A stretch of DNA of 64,000 nucleotides, from assembly GCA_903877645.1 (NCBI GenBank), contig CAIRES010000043.1:1-64000 (forward strand), read 5' to 3'. Source of the DNA: an uncultured Bacteroidota bacterium (GTDB lineage Bacteria > Bacteroidota > Bacteroidia > Chitinophagales > Chitinophagaceae). Position 1 is the stretch's first letter. Each line of letters opens with the position of its first letter. Both the position numbers and the translations under genes were made by a program. The notes beneath the pieces are model-generated. The model ran no database searches. It had not been told where the DNA came from and saw only the letters and a program-made list of their open reading frames with translations. Shown here piece after piece: positions 45,544 through 53,640 of the stretch.

Positions 45544-46662
45544 ATGAGGCTCAAAAGAAAGTTATTATGGCTGCTGCTATTGCTCTTACTCACAGTAATG
45601 TGCATATATGGCCTGCCATCATGCAGTAATTCCATTCACAATTACGATAGGTTTATCTTTTATCCCTTCCAGTCGGCAAGGGGGTGGCTATTCGGGCTTA
45701 TACCTTTTAGCGGTGGCGACATTTTCTATGTAGCGGGTGGTATATGTCTCGCAATCACTATAGGTAAGTGGGTGCACTATCTTATCCAATTCAAAACACA
45801 CAGGCTAAAGTTTGCAGCGTCTGTACTCAATACTATTAATGTAGTGCTGGGTGTGTACCTGTTCTTTATCATCGGCTGGGGCGCTAATTATTATAAACCT
45901 TCGCTGGGCAGCTATTGGCAGCTATACCCTGCCAAAGACAGTACACACATCATCGCCGACACCACTGCCAAAAGGCTGCGCAAAGAAAACCTGGTCGCCT
46001 ACGAGCAATACCTGCTGAATCAACTGAACACATACGCGCCGGCATACCACACCCTCTCCTTTAATGAGATCAACAATAGAACGATCCGGTATTACCGCCA
46101 GTACACAGACAGCAAAGTAAGCCTTCACGGACTGCAGGTGAAGCCTACCCTCTTTGGCTACTTCATGGAGCGTATAGCCATAGAAGGCTATTATAATCCC
46201 TTTACCGGCGAAGGACAGGCTGATGATGAGTTACCGGCATTCATTCTACCATTCACTATCAGTCATGAAATGGCCCACCAGGCCGGGATAGCCGCAGAGG
46301 ATGATGCAAACCTGCTGGCCTATGCCCTGGGAACCACTACTAACGACAGCACCTTCCGATATGCTGCCTACCTCGACCTTTGGCTGTACAATGATATGCG
46401 GCTCTATCACCGCGACTCAGTGCTTGCCAAACAATTTGAAGACAGGCTCAACAAACTCACCAAAGCACATATCGACACACTGGAAGAACTGGACAAGAAG
46501 TACCACAATGAAGTGGAGTACTACAGCTCAAAACTCTATGACAGCTACCTAAAAATGCAAGACCAAAAGGCTGGCATCCACAGTTACGGCAATGTACTGG
46601 GCAGTGCCTGGCTACTGGAGAAGAAGAGAAATACCGATAGAGATATTATAAAAATACCTTAA
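45544..46662 (+). CDS. DUF3810 membrane zinc-protease-like protein
   Basis: This 372-residue protein has three N-terminal membrane segments (within about 1-115). It then has a periplasmic domain with ISHEMAHQAG (an HExxH zinc motif near residue 241) and downstream acidic residues (EDDANLLAY) typical of zincin-like folds. DUF3810 is common in Bacteroidota and of unknown function; membrane-bound peptidase activity is inferred from the motif. Confidence 0.85.
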   Translation: MRLKRKLLWLLLLLLLTVMCIYGLPSCSNSIHNYDRFIFYPFQSARGWLFGLIPFSGGDIFYVAGGICLAITIGKWVHYLIQFKTHRLKFAASVLNTINVVLGVYLFFIIGWGANYYKPSLGSYWQLYPAKDSTHIIADTTAKRLRKENLVAYEQYLLNQLNTYAPAYHTLSFNEINNRTIRYYRQYTDSKVSLHGLQVKPTLFGYFMERIAIEGYYNPFTGEGQADDELPAFILPFTISHEMAHQAGIAAEDDANLLAYALGTTTNDSTFRYAAYLDLWLYNDMRLYHRDSVLAKQFEDRLNKLTKAHIDTLEELDKKYHNEVEYYSSKLYDSYLKMQDQKAGIHSYGNVLGSAWLLEKKRNTDRDIIKIP

Positions 46663-46668
46663 CAAATA

Positions 46669-46698
46669 TTGTCGCGCTTAAATTTTTCGTTAGCTTTG
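46669..46698 (+). promoter_or_regulatory. Bacteroidota-type promoter of the toxin-antitoxin operon
   Basis: TTG at 46669-46671, a 19-bp spacer, and TAGCTTTG (46691-46698) fit the -33/-7 consensus TTG-N19-TAnnTTTG of the Bacteroidota housekeeping sigma factor exactly. The antitoxin ATG is 18 bp downstream. Confidence 0.75.
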
Positions 46699-46716
46699 AT
46701 ATCAAATTGATCTGAG

Positions 46717-46917
46717 ATGGAAATTTTATTAGTGAAACCTGAAAATAACGAGCAAATGAAGGCTGTAAAAGCTGTTTTAAAAGCTCTTAATGTCAATTTT
46801 AGTGCAAAAAAAGAAAAGCCTTATGACCCTGAATTTGTCAAAAAAATTCAGACAAGCCGCAGGCAAGTTAAGGAAGGAAAGGTAGTAAGAATTAATACGA
46901 AGGACTTATGGAAGTAA
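46717..46917 (+). CDS. Antitoxin, DUF2683-like
   Basis: This 66-residue protein is basic at the C-terminus with a conserved start (MEILLVKPENNEQMKAVKAV) like DUF2683-type antitoxins of Bacteroidota. It overlaps the toxin gene by 10 bp. The promoter at 46669-46698 matches consensus. It should neutralise the YoeB-like toxin and may repress the promoter. Confidence 0.75.
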   Translation: MEILLVKPENNEQMKAVKAVLKALNVNFSAKKEKPYDPEFVKKIQTSRRQVKEGKVVRINTKDLWK

Positions 46918-47165
46918 GTTTTTCTTTGAAAGCAAATGAAGATCTTGAGCTTTGGAGGAAGAGCGGCAATAGGTCAATACAAAGCAAAATATCAAAACTA
47001 ATTGACGCGATCATAGAGTCTCCTTTTGAAGGAATTGGCAAACCTGAACCATTAAAACATGAACTAACCGGTACGTGGTCAAGACGAATAAATCAAGAAC
47101 ACAGAATAGTTTACGAAGTTGAAAACAAAAAGATCACTATTCTTTCGTTAAAAGGGCATTACTAA
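46908..47165 (+). CDS. yoeB: YoeB/RelE-superfamily toxin
   Basis: This 85-residue protein shows the YoeB fold pattern: KSGNRSIQSKISKLIDAI, PFEGIGKPEPLKHELTGTWSRRI and the C-terminal catalytic end HRIVYEVENKKITILSLKGHY. The conserved His/Tyr/Arg set (WSRRINQEHRIVYEV, GHY) of ribosome-dependent mRNA interferases is present. It overlaps the antitoxin start by 10 bp. Expected role: cleave mRNA at the ribosome when free of antitoxin. Confidence 0.86.
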   Translation: MEVSFSLKANEDLELWRKSGNRSIQSKISKLIDAIIESPFEGIGKPEPLKHELTGTWSRRINQEHRIVYEVENKKITILSLKGHY

Positions 47166-47173
47166 TATCACGT

Positions 47174-47776
47174 ATGCAAAAGAGTCTTGCCCTATCGTTG
47201 CTATTAATCATGGCTGCGATCTTGCCCACCAGCGCACAGATGAAGCCGGGATGGGGGTTTCATGATGAGTTGGTACGTGGGCTTGAAAACGCTCATGACA
47301 CAATATATATACAGGACCGAAGAATATTGGAAAAGATAGTAAATACCCGCAAATCCAGCTATGACGAAAATGTAATTAATTACAAGACAAAAGCAGGCGA
47401 TAGCGTTTATATATTATTTGCAGTTAAACCCATTAACCATGCGGAAAATATCAATTACAAAAAGGCTTATGGCATTGATATTTATTCAAAGCCTAAGAAA
47501 AAAGTTGGTGGAATAACGATAAAGTGGGACGACGCCCAAGTGGCCATACCTGAAAGCGCATACGCAAACTTATATGAGCCAAACAGCATAGAAGCCTACC
47601 TATCAAGAAGAAAAAAGCTACTGTATATTTATTTACAAGGAAGCGACGGGGCCTATAGCTATTCTGTTAAGTTTGTCTTTGACAAGAAAAAGTACATAAC
47701 CCGGCTGATTACTACGAATGAATGCGCAGACGGATTTGATTTCCTTGATGCAACATCAGCCGGAGATTGCGAATAA
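47174..47776 (+). CDS. Secreted protein of unknown function
   Basis: This 200-residue protein has a signal peptide (1-21, ending TSAQ). The mature part is basic and mixed alpha/beta with no motif known to me. It lies 8 bp after the toxin gene, probably by readthrough rather than function. Confidence 0.6.
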   Translation: MQKSLALSLLLIMAAILPTSAQMKPGWGFHDELVRGLENAHDTIYIQDRRILEKIVNTRKSSYDENVINYKTKAGDSVYILFAVKPINHAENINYKKAYGIDIYSKPKKKVGGITIKWDDAQVAIPESAYANLYEPNSIEAYLSRRKKLLYIYLQGSDGAYSYSVKFVFDKKKYITRLITTNECADGFDFLDATSAGDCE

Positions 47777-47786
47777 GCCCCCCATG

Positions 47787-47897
47787 CTAATCTTTCGCGT
47801 CCTTCTCCCGATTCAACTCATCAACAACGATCTTGTACATACCTATGTATGGCCTGTCCTCTTCTCTTAATGAGAATGAGATTTTTCTAATAAATCG
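47787..47897 (-). pseudogene. Possible C-terminal gene remnant
   Basis: On the minus strand an open piece of about 36 codons reads RKISFSLREEDRPYIG then MYKIVVDELNREKDAKD and stops at a TAG. It has no usable start and looks like the tail of a lost gene. Low certainty. Confidence 0.2.
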
Positions 47898-47919
47898 TTA
47901 TTTATAACCTTGAGTTACC

Positions 47920-49473
47920 CTACCCCCTATACTCCCCCCATACGCTCCTCAAAGTATCCGCGATCTCACCAAGCGTACACAAGTTTTCTACAGCTTCTAC
48001 CACAAACGGCATCAGGTTCTCCGTAGTGCCTGCTTTTTGCTTTATGGTTTCCAGGCAGGCAAGGGCTTTATCCTTGTTGCGGGTGGCTCGTAGTTTCTTT
48101 AGCTTTTCGGATTGTACAACTCGTATGGAGTCATCTATTTTGAATACAGGTGGCGCAGCAGCTTCTACAGAGGTGAACTTGTTTACACCTACTATCACTT
48201 TGCTACCATCTTCTATGGCTTTATTGTATGCATAGGCCGATCGGGCAATTTCATCCTGCATAAAGTGATGCTCTATGGCTTTTACCGAACCGCCCATAGC
48301 ATCTATCTTTTCTATGAGCTTCCACGCAGCCGCTTCAACTTCATTGGTCAGGCTTTCTATATAATAGGAGCCGGCGAGTGGGTCTACGGTATCTGTGGCA
48401 CCGCTTTCAAACGCCAGTATCTGCTGCGTGCGTAGTGCAATAGATGCCGCCTCTTCGGTGGGCAGTGACAATGCCTCGTCATAGCCATTGGTATGCAGCG
48501 ACTGTGTGCCACCCAATACGGCAGAAAGCCCCTGCAAGGCTACCCGCACTATATTGTTCTTGGGCTGCTGTGCCGTAAGCGTACTACCGCCTGTTTGTGT
48601 ATGGAAACGCAGCATTTGCGCGCGGGGATCGGTGGCCCCGAGTTCTTTGGTAATATTTGCCCACATGCGGCGGGCCGCACGGAATTTGGCTACTTCCTCA
48701 AACAGATTATTGTGCGCATTAAAAAAGAATGACAGCCGCTGTGCAAATACGTTAATATCTAATCCTTTGGTGATAGCTGCCTGCAAGTATGCTTTACCAT
48801 TGGCCAGCGTAAATGCCAGTTCCTGTACTGCATTAGACCCTGCCTCGCGTATGTGGTATCCGGATATGGATATGGTATTCCACTTTGGGACCTCCATACT
48901 GCAATACTCAAAAATATCTGTGATCAGGCGCATAGAGGGTGCCGGCGGATAGATGTAGGTGCCACGCGCGGCATACTCCTTCAGTATGTCGTTCTGTATA
49001 GTGCCTGATATTTTCTTAACATCTGCGCCTTGTTTCCTTGCAAGCGCTATATAAAATGCCAGCAGTATAAAGCCCGTCGCATTGATGGTCATAGAGGTGG
49101 TAATATCACTGAGCTTGATGTCTTTGAAGAGTAGCTCCATATCCTCCAGCGAGTCTATGGCCACACCTACCTTGCCCACTTCGCCTTCCGACATCTCATG
49201 GTCTGAGTCATACCCTATCTGCGTCGGCAGATCGAAGGCCACAGACAGGCCATTCACCCCTTGCGCCAACAGGAAGTGGTAGCGTTTATTAGACTCCTCG
49301 GCCGTACTGAAACCGGCATACTGGCGCATGGTCCACAGCCTGTCCCGGTACATAGCAGCATGCACGCCACGGGTAAAGGGGAACTGCCCGGGCAGTTCGT
49401 CCATCTTCATTGGCTGGCAATACAGTTCATTAATGGTGATACCTGAATCTGTTTTGATGGTCTTTTTGTCCAT
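47920..49473 (-). CDS. Methylmalonyl-CoA-mutase-type acyl-CoA mutase, large subunit without B12 domain
   Basis: This 517-residue protein carries the TIM-barrel substrate domain of B12-dependent acyl-CoA mutases: [19 protein letters not shown] (with the active-site Tyr), [24 protein letters not shown] and [16 protein letters not shown]. The cobalamin-binding C-terminal domain (about 130 residues with DxHxxG) is not present; it must come from a separate small subunit, as in archaeal-type and HcmAB/MeaA-like enzymes. Substrate (methylmalonyl, isobutyryl or hydroxyisobutyryl) cannot be read off safely. Confidence 0.9.
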   Translation of the reverse strand: MDKKTIKTDSGITINELYCQPMKMDELPGQFPFTRGVHAAMYRDRLWTMRQYAGFSTAEESNKRYHFLLAQGVNGLSVAFDLPTQIGYDSDHEMSEGEVGKVGVAIDSLEDMELLFKDIKLSDITTSMTINATGFILLAFYIALARKQGADVKKISGTIQNDILKEYAARGTYIYPPAPSMRLITDIFEYCSMEVPKWNTISISGYHIREAGSNAVQELAFTLANGKAYLQAAITKGLDINVFAQRLSFFFNAHNNLFEEVAKFRAARRMWANITKELGATDPRAQMLRFHTQTGGSTLTAQQPKNNIVRVALQGLSAVLGGTQSLHTNGYDEALSLPTEEAASIALRTQQILAFESGATDTVDPLAGSYYIESLTNEVEAAAWKLIEKIDAMGGSVKAIEHHFMQDEIARSAYAYNKAIEDGSKVIVGVNKFTSVEAAAPPVFKIDDSIRVVQSEKLKKLRATRNKDKALACLETIKQKAGTTENLMPFVVEAVENLCTLGEIADTLRSVWGEYRG

Positions 49474-49503
49474 ATACGGAAATGGGTATAAAATGTAAAT
49501 TAG

Positions 49504-50058
49504 TTATTGAGCAGTTCCAAAAGCCATAACGCTGCGCACTTCGTTATTGATAATAGTAAGTGCCACATCTGTAGGCAGCTCTTCTTCTGTTTTGGTGATC
49601 ACATCCAGTATACGGGCATGTAACTCTTTAGCCGGTGCATCAGGAGGTAAAGATTGCGCTATGCGGTTCACCATGTTCAGCTCCTGCTCTTTTACCCCCT
49701 TCACTGTTTCCCACACATTCTTGGATACGTATATCTGCTGCGATAGGTTGTGCTCAAATTCTGTGCGTATGGTAAAGGTGATGGCCATTTGCAGGTCGCG
49801 GACGGTCATGGAGGAGTCGTATACACGGGTAATGAGCTGGCGCGGGCTGATGCGTTCTATGAACAACACCATCCTTTCATAAGCCTGCAACCGGAGGCGA
49901 AGGGTAACATCCTGCGCATCCTGGAAGATAGCCAGTTGCTTGCGCTGCGTTTGCGAAACAAGAAATTTTTTAACAATAAGGTAGCTTGCAGCCAAAACGA
50001 CCAATGCCGGTATGGTGTATTTACATATCTCTAATAACGTCATTGTTATATTATCCAT
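49504..50058 (-). CDS. Membrane-anchored protein of unknown function
   Basis: With the start at ATG 50058 (MDNITMTLLEICKYTIPALV), three codons inside the longest frame, the protein is about 184 residues. One membrane helix (about 8-30) leads a long helical, charged domain rich in Leu/Arg (RKQLAIFQDAQDVTLRLRLQAYERM). It lies 30 bp upstream of the mutase gene in the same direction. No known family. Confidence 0.6.
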   Translation of the reverse strand: MDNITMTLLEICKYTIPALVVLAASYLIVKKFLVSQTQRKQLAIFQDAQDVTLRLRLQAYERMVLFIERISPRQLITRVYDSSMTVRDLQMAITFTIRTEFEHNLSQQIYVSKNVWETVKGVKEQELNMVNRIAQSLPPDAPAKELHARILDVITKTEEELPTDVALTIINNEVRSVMAFGTAQ

Positions 50059-50129
50059 AGTGTGCAAAAATAAGCAACGTTTATAAAGTGTGTGGCATAA
50101 TTTTTACTACTCTTACCAAAAACAACATT

Positions 50130-50501
50130 ATGATTCTGCGCACCAAAAACACTGAAGCTACGAAGCAAGAGATACCCGCCATGAATACCCTTACCGAGCG
50201 GGTAAATAAGATGACTCAGAATGGATATACTGATAATATGAAGGTAACCGCCGAAGGCCTATACTCCACCGAAAAGGAAAAAGCCTACAAACCCGATGAA
50301 ATAACCATAACTGACTTTTTTAGGTTTGAAGGCCAGTCGGACCCTGCGGATAACTCAATACTATATGTGATCGAAACCAATGATGGCGGCAAAGGGATGC
50401 TCATAGACTCCTACGGCGCTTATGCCGATGAACTGATCAATAAATTCATACAGGAAGTAGAAAGCATCAACAAAAAAGAGAATCCCGGCAATGCTGCATA
50501 A
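50130..50501 (+). CDS. Small protein of unknown function, Bacteroidota-conserved
   Basis: The ATG at 50130 gives 123 residues; earlier in-frame ATG (50088) adds only unlikely sequence. The core is TERVNKMTQNGYTDNMKV, then ITDFFRFEGQSDPADNSILYVIE. I recall this pattern from short Bacteroidota proteins sometimes labelled 'phosphoribosylpyrophosphate synthetase' in databases, a label that does not fit their size. Function unknown. Confidence 0.6.
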   Translation: MILRTKNTEATKQEIPAMNTLTERVNKMTQNGYTDNMKVTAEGLYSTEKEKAYKPDEITITDFFRFEGQSDPADNSILYVIETNDGGKGMLIDSYGAYADELINKFIQEVESINKKENPGNAA

Positions 50502-50515
50502 ACACCCCAAGCTGC

Positions 50516-51910
50516 TTAATCCTCAACCGGGAAAAACAATTTGAACTGTGCTCCCATGTTCAATTCACCATGGGCTATCATATAGCCTTCATGGTTGGCC
50601 ATGATGCGCTGGCAGATGGCCAGGCCTATACCCTTTCCCTCATAATCGGATTGCTGGGTGTGCAACCGCTGAAATATCCTGAATATCTTATTGATGAACT
50701 TGTTGTCGAACCCAATACCATTGTCGGAACAGGTGATCCTGTAAAACTTCCTGTGCAACAGGTTAGGATTAATGTCAGACAGTTCATGCCCGTTTATTTT
50801 ATCACAGGTAATGGTGATCACCGGGTTCACTCCTTCCCGTGTAAACTTCAATGCGTTATCGAGCAGCGCACGAAACAGTATCTTCAACTGGTTATCATAA
50901 CCCGCAATAATGGGCAACTCCTGCACATGCACATTTGCTGACTTGGCCTTTACTTTATCATTGAGGTCGATGAGCAGGTACTGGATCGTACGATTAATAT
51001 CGGCAGGAAGCTTTTTTTCTTCTGTTTTCGTAAGATTGGTGAGGCTGATAAGGTCTGAGATCAGCAACTGCATGCGGTTGGCCGAGTAATTGATACGTTC
51101 CAGCGTTTGCTTATTTTCTTCATCCAGCCCTGTACTTTTCTGGTACAGCATCATGTTACTGAATACCTGTATCTTCCTTAGCGGCTCCTGTAGGTCGTGA
51201 GAAGCGGCGTAGGCAATTTCTTCCAGCTCGCTGTGTGATCTTTTCAGGTCTATGATCTTTGCCTTTAACTCTTCCTGGAACCTCATTCTGCCTCTCAGTT
51301 CCTTGATCATGATCGCAAAAAGAATAAGCGTAATAAAACAGAATACAAAAAGAAGATATTGCAAGGTGGTAGTGGTCAACTTTTGGTACAACTGCTCATT
51401 CTCATAATTTTCGGCAAGCAGGGAATTCTGATACTGGTGTATGTCCCGCAGCTTTCTTGATGTTTCGACCATGATCTTTCTGCCATCAAAATAATAGGAT
51501 GACGGACTGGCCGATTGTGCAGAATCTGCATAAGATACATTCTGGCGCGCGTAATTGATCCGTAGCGCTACATTACTTTTGATGATCGTTAACGCTTTGA
51601 CCGCTGCATCATTGTCTTTAAGCAATACTTCAAGATTCCTTAGAGCCGGACGAACAGTGTCAATGGCATTATTGAGATAACGGAGGTAAGCAGTATCGCG
51701 GGTAAGAATGTAGCCGCGCTCTGCCCTGTCCATATCCTTCAGTGATCCCTCTGTTTTATACAGCATATCGATCACCGTATGGGTCTGGTCAACAAGATCT
51801 GAATAAACAGTAAATGTGGTAAACCTTTCCATCGAATAAAGGGATAAGGCAACCATGGATGCAAATGATATGCAAAACGCAATAATAAAAAACAACAGCC
51901 TTTTCTTCAT
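50516..51910 (-). CDS. Sensor histidine kinase with CHASE3-type sensor
   Basis: This 464-residue protein has two membrane helices (about 5-25 and 184-204) enclosing a 160-residue extracytoplasmic helical sensor (DMDRAERGYILTRDTAYL, CHASE3-like). The cytoplasmic part is a HisKA domain with the phospho-acceptor His238 in AASHDLQEPLRK and an ATPase domain with N-box (LFRALLDNALKFTREG), G1 (CSDNGIGFD) and G2 (GKGIGLAIC). The SHDLQEPLR signature is typical of phytochrome-like kinases. It is divergent from rpoN across 210 bp. Confidence 0.9.
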   Translation of the reverse strand: MKKRLLFFIIAFCISFASMVALSLYSMERFTTFTVYSDLVDQTHTVIDMLYKTEGSLKDMDRAERGYILTRDTAYLRYLNNAIDTVRPALRNLEVLLKDNDAAVKALTIIKSNVALRINYARQNVSYADSAQSASPSSYYFDGRKIMVETSRKLRDIHQYQNSLLAENYENEQLYQKLTTTTLQYLLFVFCFITLILFAIMIKELRGRMRFQEELKAKIIDLKRSHSELEEIAYAASHDLQEPLRKIQVFSNMMLYQKSTGLDEENKQTLERINYSANRMQLLISDLISLTNLTKTEEKKLPADINRTIQYLLIDLNDKVKAKSANVHVQELPIIAGYDNQLKILFRALLDNALKFTREGVNPVITITCDKINGHELSDINPNLLHRKFYRITCSDNGIGFDNKFINKIFRIFQRLHTQQSDYEGKGIGLAICQRIMANHEGYMIAHGELNMGAQFKLFFPVED

Positions 51911-52077
51911 TACCTTCCAAATCTACATGTTGTGGAACAAATTCCTCACGGTTTCTGAATAATTGAACGTTAAAGATGGGCAGAAAAATATATTAGAATA
52001 ACAAAATAATCATAGCAGACACAATAAACAATGAAATACAAATGCCGAAAATAAAAATTATTCAATTACTATAGTTT

Positions 52078-52091
52078 GGCTTCAAGGTTGC
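52078..52091 (+). promoter_or_regulatory. Candidate sigma-54 promoter of rpoN
   Basis: GG (52078-52079) and GC (52090-52091) with exactly 10 bp between, in the context TTGGC-N7-TTGCC, fit the -24/-12 layout of sigma-54 promoters. The predicted start would be about 52103, just before the rpoN ATG at 52121. A chance match in one site cannot be excluded. Confidence 0.4.
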
Positions 52092-52120
52092 CTTATACAA
52101 GGAAACTCAACCACTACACC

Positions 52121-53536
52121 ATGATCGCTCAACAACAAACACAACGCCAGCAACTAAAGATACTTCCCCAGCAAATACAGTTGCTCAATTTATACTTTCT
52201 GAACTCACTGGAACTGCAACAAAGGATAAAGAACGAACTGGAAGAAAACCCATTCCTGGATGCAACTGAAGAAAAGGTCGAAGATGAAGGCGCTAAATTA
52301 TCAAAAGACAGCGAGCAGGATTTTCATGACTGGGAAGAACAGATGTATGAAGACAGGCCGGACTACAAATCAGACTATCAAAACTATTTTGATACAGATG
52401 TAGCTCCTAATGCCCCTATAATAAGCATTGCTACATTCAAAGAAGAAGCCAAATCACAGTTGAACCTGCTCAATATCAATGATGAGGAAAGGGCCACCGC
52501 GGCATACCTGATCGACATCCTGAGCCCGCAGGGACTACTTGATATTCCATTGGAAGAGGTAGCCGACGATATGTCCTTCCATTTTCAGAATGTTGTGACT
52601 ATAGAAAGGATAACAAGAGGCTTAACTATTGTACAGACTCTGGAGCCCACAGGCATCGGCGCTTGCAACATCAAGGAGTGCCTCCTGCTGCAGTTGAAGG
52701 CAATGGATCAGGACAGGCACGATGTACACTGCGCTATGTCACTGCTGGAACACCATTATAATGACCTAATACACCGCCAGTTTGAAAAACTGCACCATAG
52801 TATGAAAATAGATGATGAGCAACTTAAAAAAGTGCTCAATCTCATTGGCAGTTTAAAGTTCTACCCGGTTACAGAGACGGCGCAACACGATCCGAAGAAC
52901 ACCATTATCCCAGATTTTATAGTAACCAGCTATGGCGATAATATACAAGTAAACCTGTACTCATCAAGGTCAGGATCTGTATTTGTTAACCAATCGCTGT
53001 ATGACCAGTTATCCGGCCAGATCAGCAATAAGGACCGCATGGCCAACCAATATGTAAAAAGCAAGTTGAGCAGCGCACTGTGGTTTGTAAACGCGGTAAA
53101 GCAAAGAGAAGATACGATGCTGCGCATCATGCGGTGCATCACAGATATGCAATACGATTATTTTATTGATGGTGACATCCGTCAACTGAAGCCAATGGTA
53201 TTGCGCAATGTTTCAGATGAGACAGGGTTGGATATTTCTACCATTTCGCTCATCACCAGCAACAAATATGCGGCAACTCCTTTTGGACTGGTGTATCTCA
53301 AAGACCTGTTCAGCGAAGGTATAGCTGATAAAAAAGGTGAGGTGATCAGCAATAAAGTAATTCAGTCAGTGATCAGCGAAGCAATAGGATCAGAAGACAA
53401 AAAACATCCTTATACCGATCAGCAGTTAGTAAATGTGCTGGTAGCCAAAGGCTACAATATAGCCAGGCGTACCGTAGCTAAATATAGGGAACAAATGCAT
53501 ATACCCATTGCCCAGGTAAGGGCCGTGTGGGCATAA
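52121..53536 (+). CDS. rpoN: RNA polymerase sigma-54 factor
   Basis: The start is the ATG at 52121 (MIAQQQTQRQQLKILPQQIQ), 15 codons inside the longest frame, because the activator-interaction region I normally begins with this Gln-rich stretch. Region I is followed by an acidic region II, the core-binding region III (LDISTISLITSNKYAATPFG) and the C-terminal RpoN box ARRTVAKYREQ. About 471 residues, normal. Immediately downstream is its NtrC-type activator gene, which is broken by an amber codon, so control of the sigma-54 regulon may be affected. Confidence 0.93.
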   Translation: MIAQQQTQRQQLKILPQQIQLLNLYFLNSLELQQRIKNELEENPFLDATEEKVEDEGAKLSKDSEQDFHDWEEQMYEDRPDYKSDYQNYFDTDVAPNAPIISIATFKEEAKSQLNLLNINDEERATAAYLIDILSPQGLLDIPLEEVADDMSFHFQNVVTIERITRGLTIVQTLEPTGIGACNIKECLLLQLKAMDQDRHDVHCAMSLLEHHYNDLIHRQFEKLHHSMKIDDEQLKKVLNLIGSLKFYPVTETAQHDPKNTIIPDFIVTSYGDNIQVNLYSSRSGSVFVNQSLYDQLSGQISNKDRMANQYVKSKLSSALWFVNAVKQREDTMLRIMRCITDMQYDYFIDGDIRQLKPMVLRNVSDETGLDISTISLITSNKYAATPFGLVYLKDLFSEGIADKKGEVISNKVIQSVISEAIGSEDKKHPYTDQQLVNVLVAKGYNIARRTVAKYREQMHIPIAQVRAVWA

Positions 53537-53584
53537 ATATTTAAAATACACCGCAGGGAATAATGCAGTGTATTTTAAATATTT
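53535..53584. terminator. Long perfect inverted repeat at the rpoN end
   Basis: AAATATTTAAAATACAC (53535-53551) is the reverse complement of 53568-53584; further pairs exist inside. The arm starts within the rpoN stop codon. It is AT-rich and could serve as a terminator or mRNA 3'-stabilising structure between rpoN and the activator gene; a regulator site is also possible. Confidence 0.55.
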
Positions 53585-53613
53585 TAAGCTTCTTTTATCT
53601 GCTATATATTGAT

Positions 53614-53621
53614 TATATTTG
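53614..53621 (+). promoter_or_regulatory. Candidate promoter of the sigma-54 activator gene
   Basis: TATATTTG fits TAnnTTTG exactly and lies 19 bp before the ATG. A weak -33 (TTTT near 53593) is at 17 bp. Confidence 0.5.
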
Positions 53622-53640
53622 AAAACACACAAAACACCAA

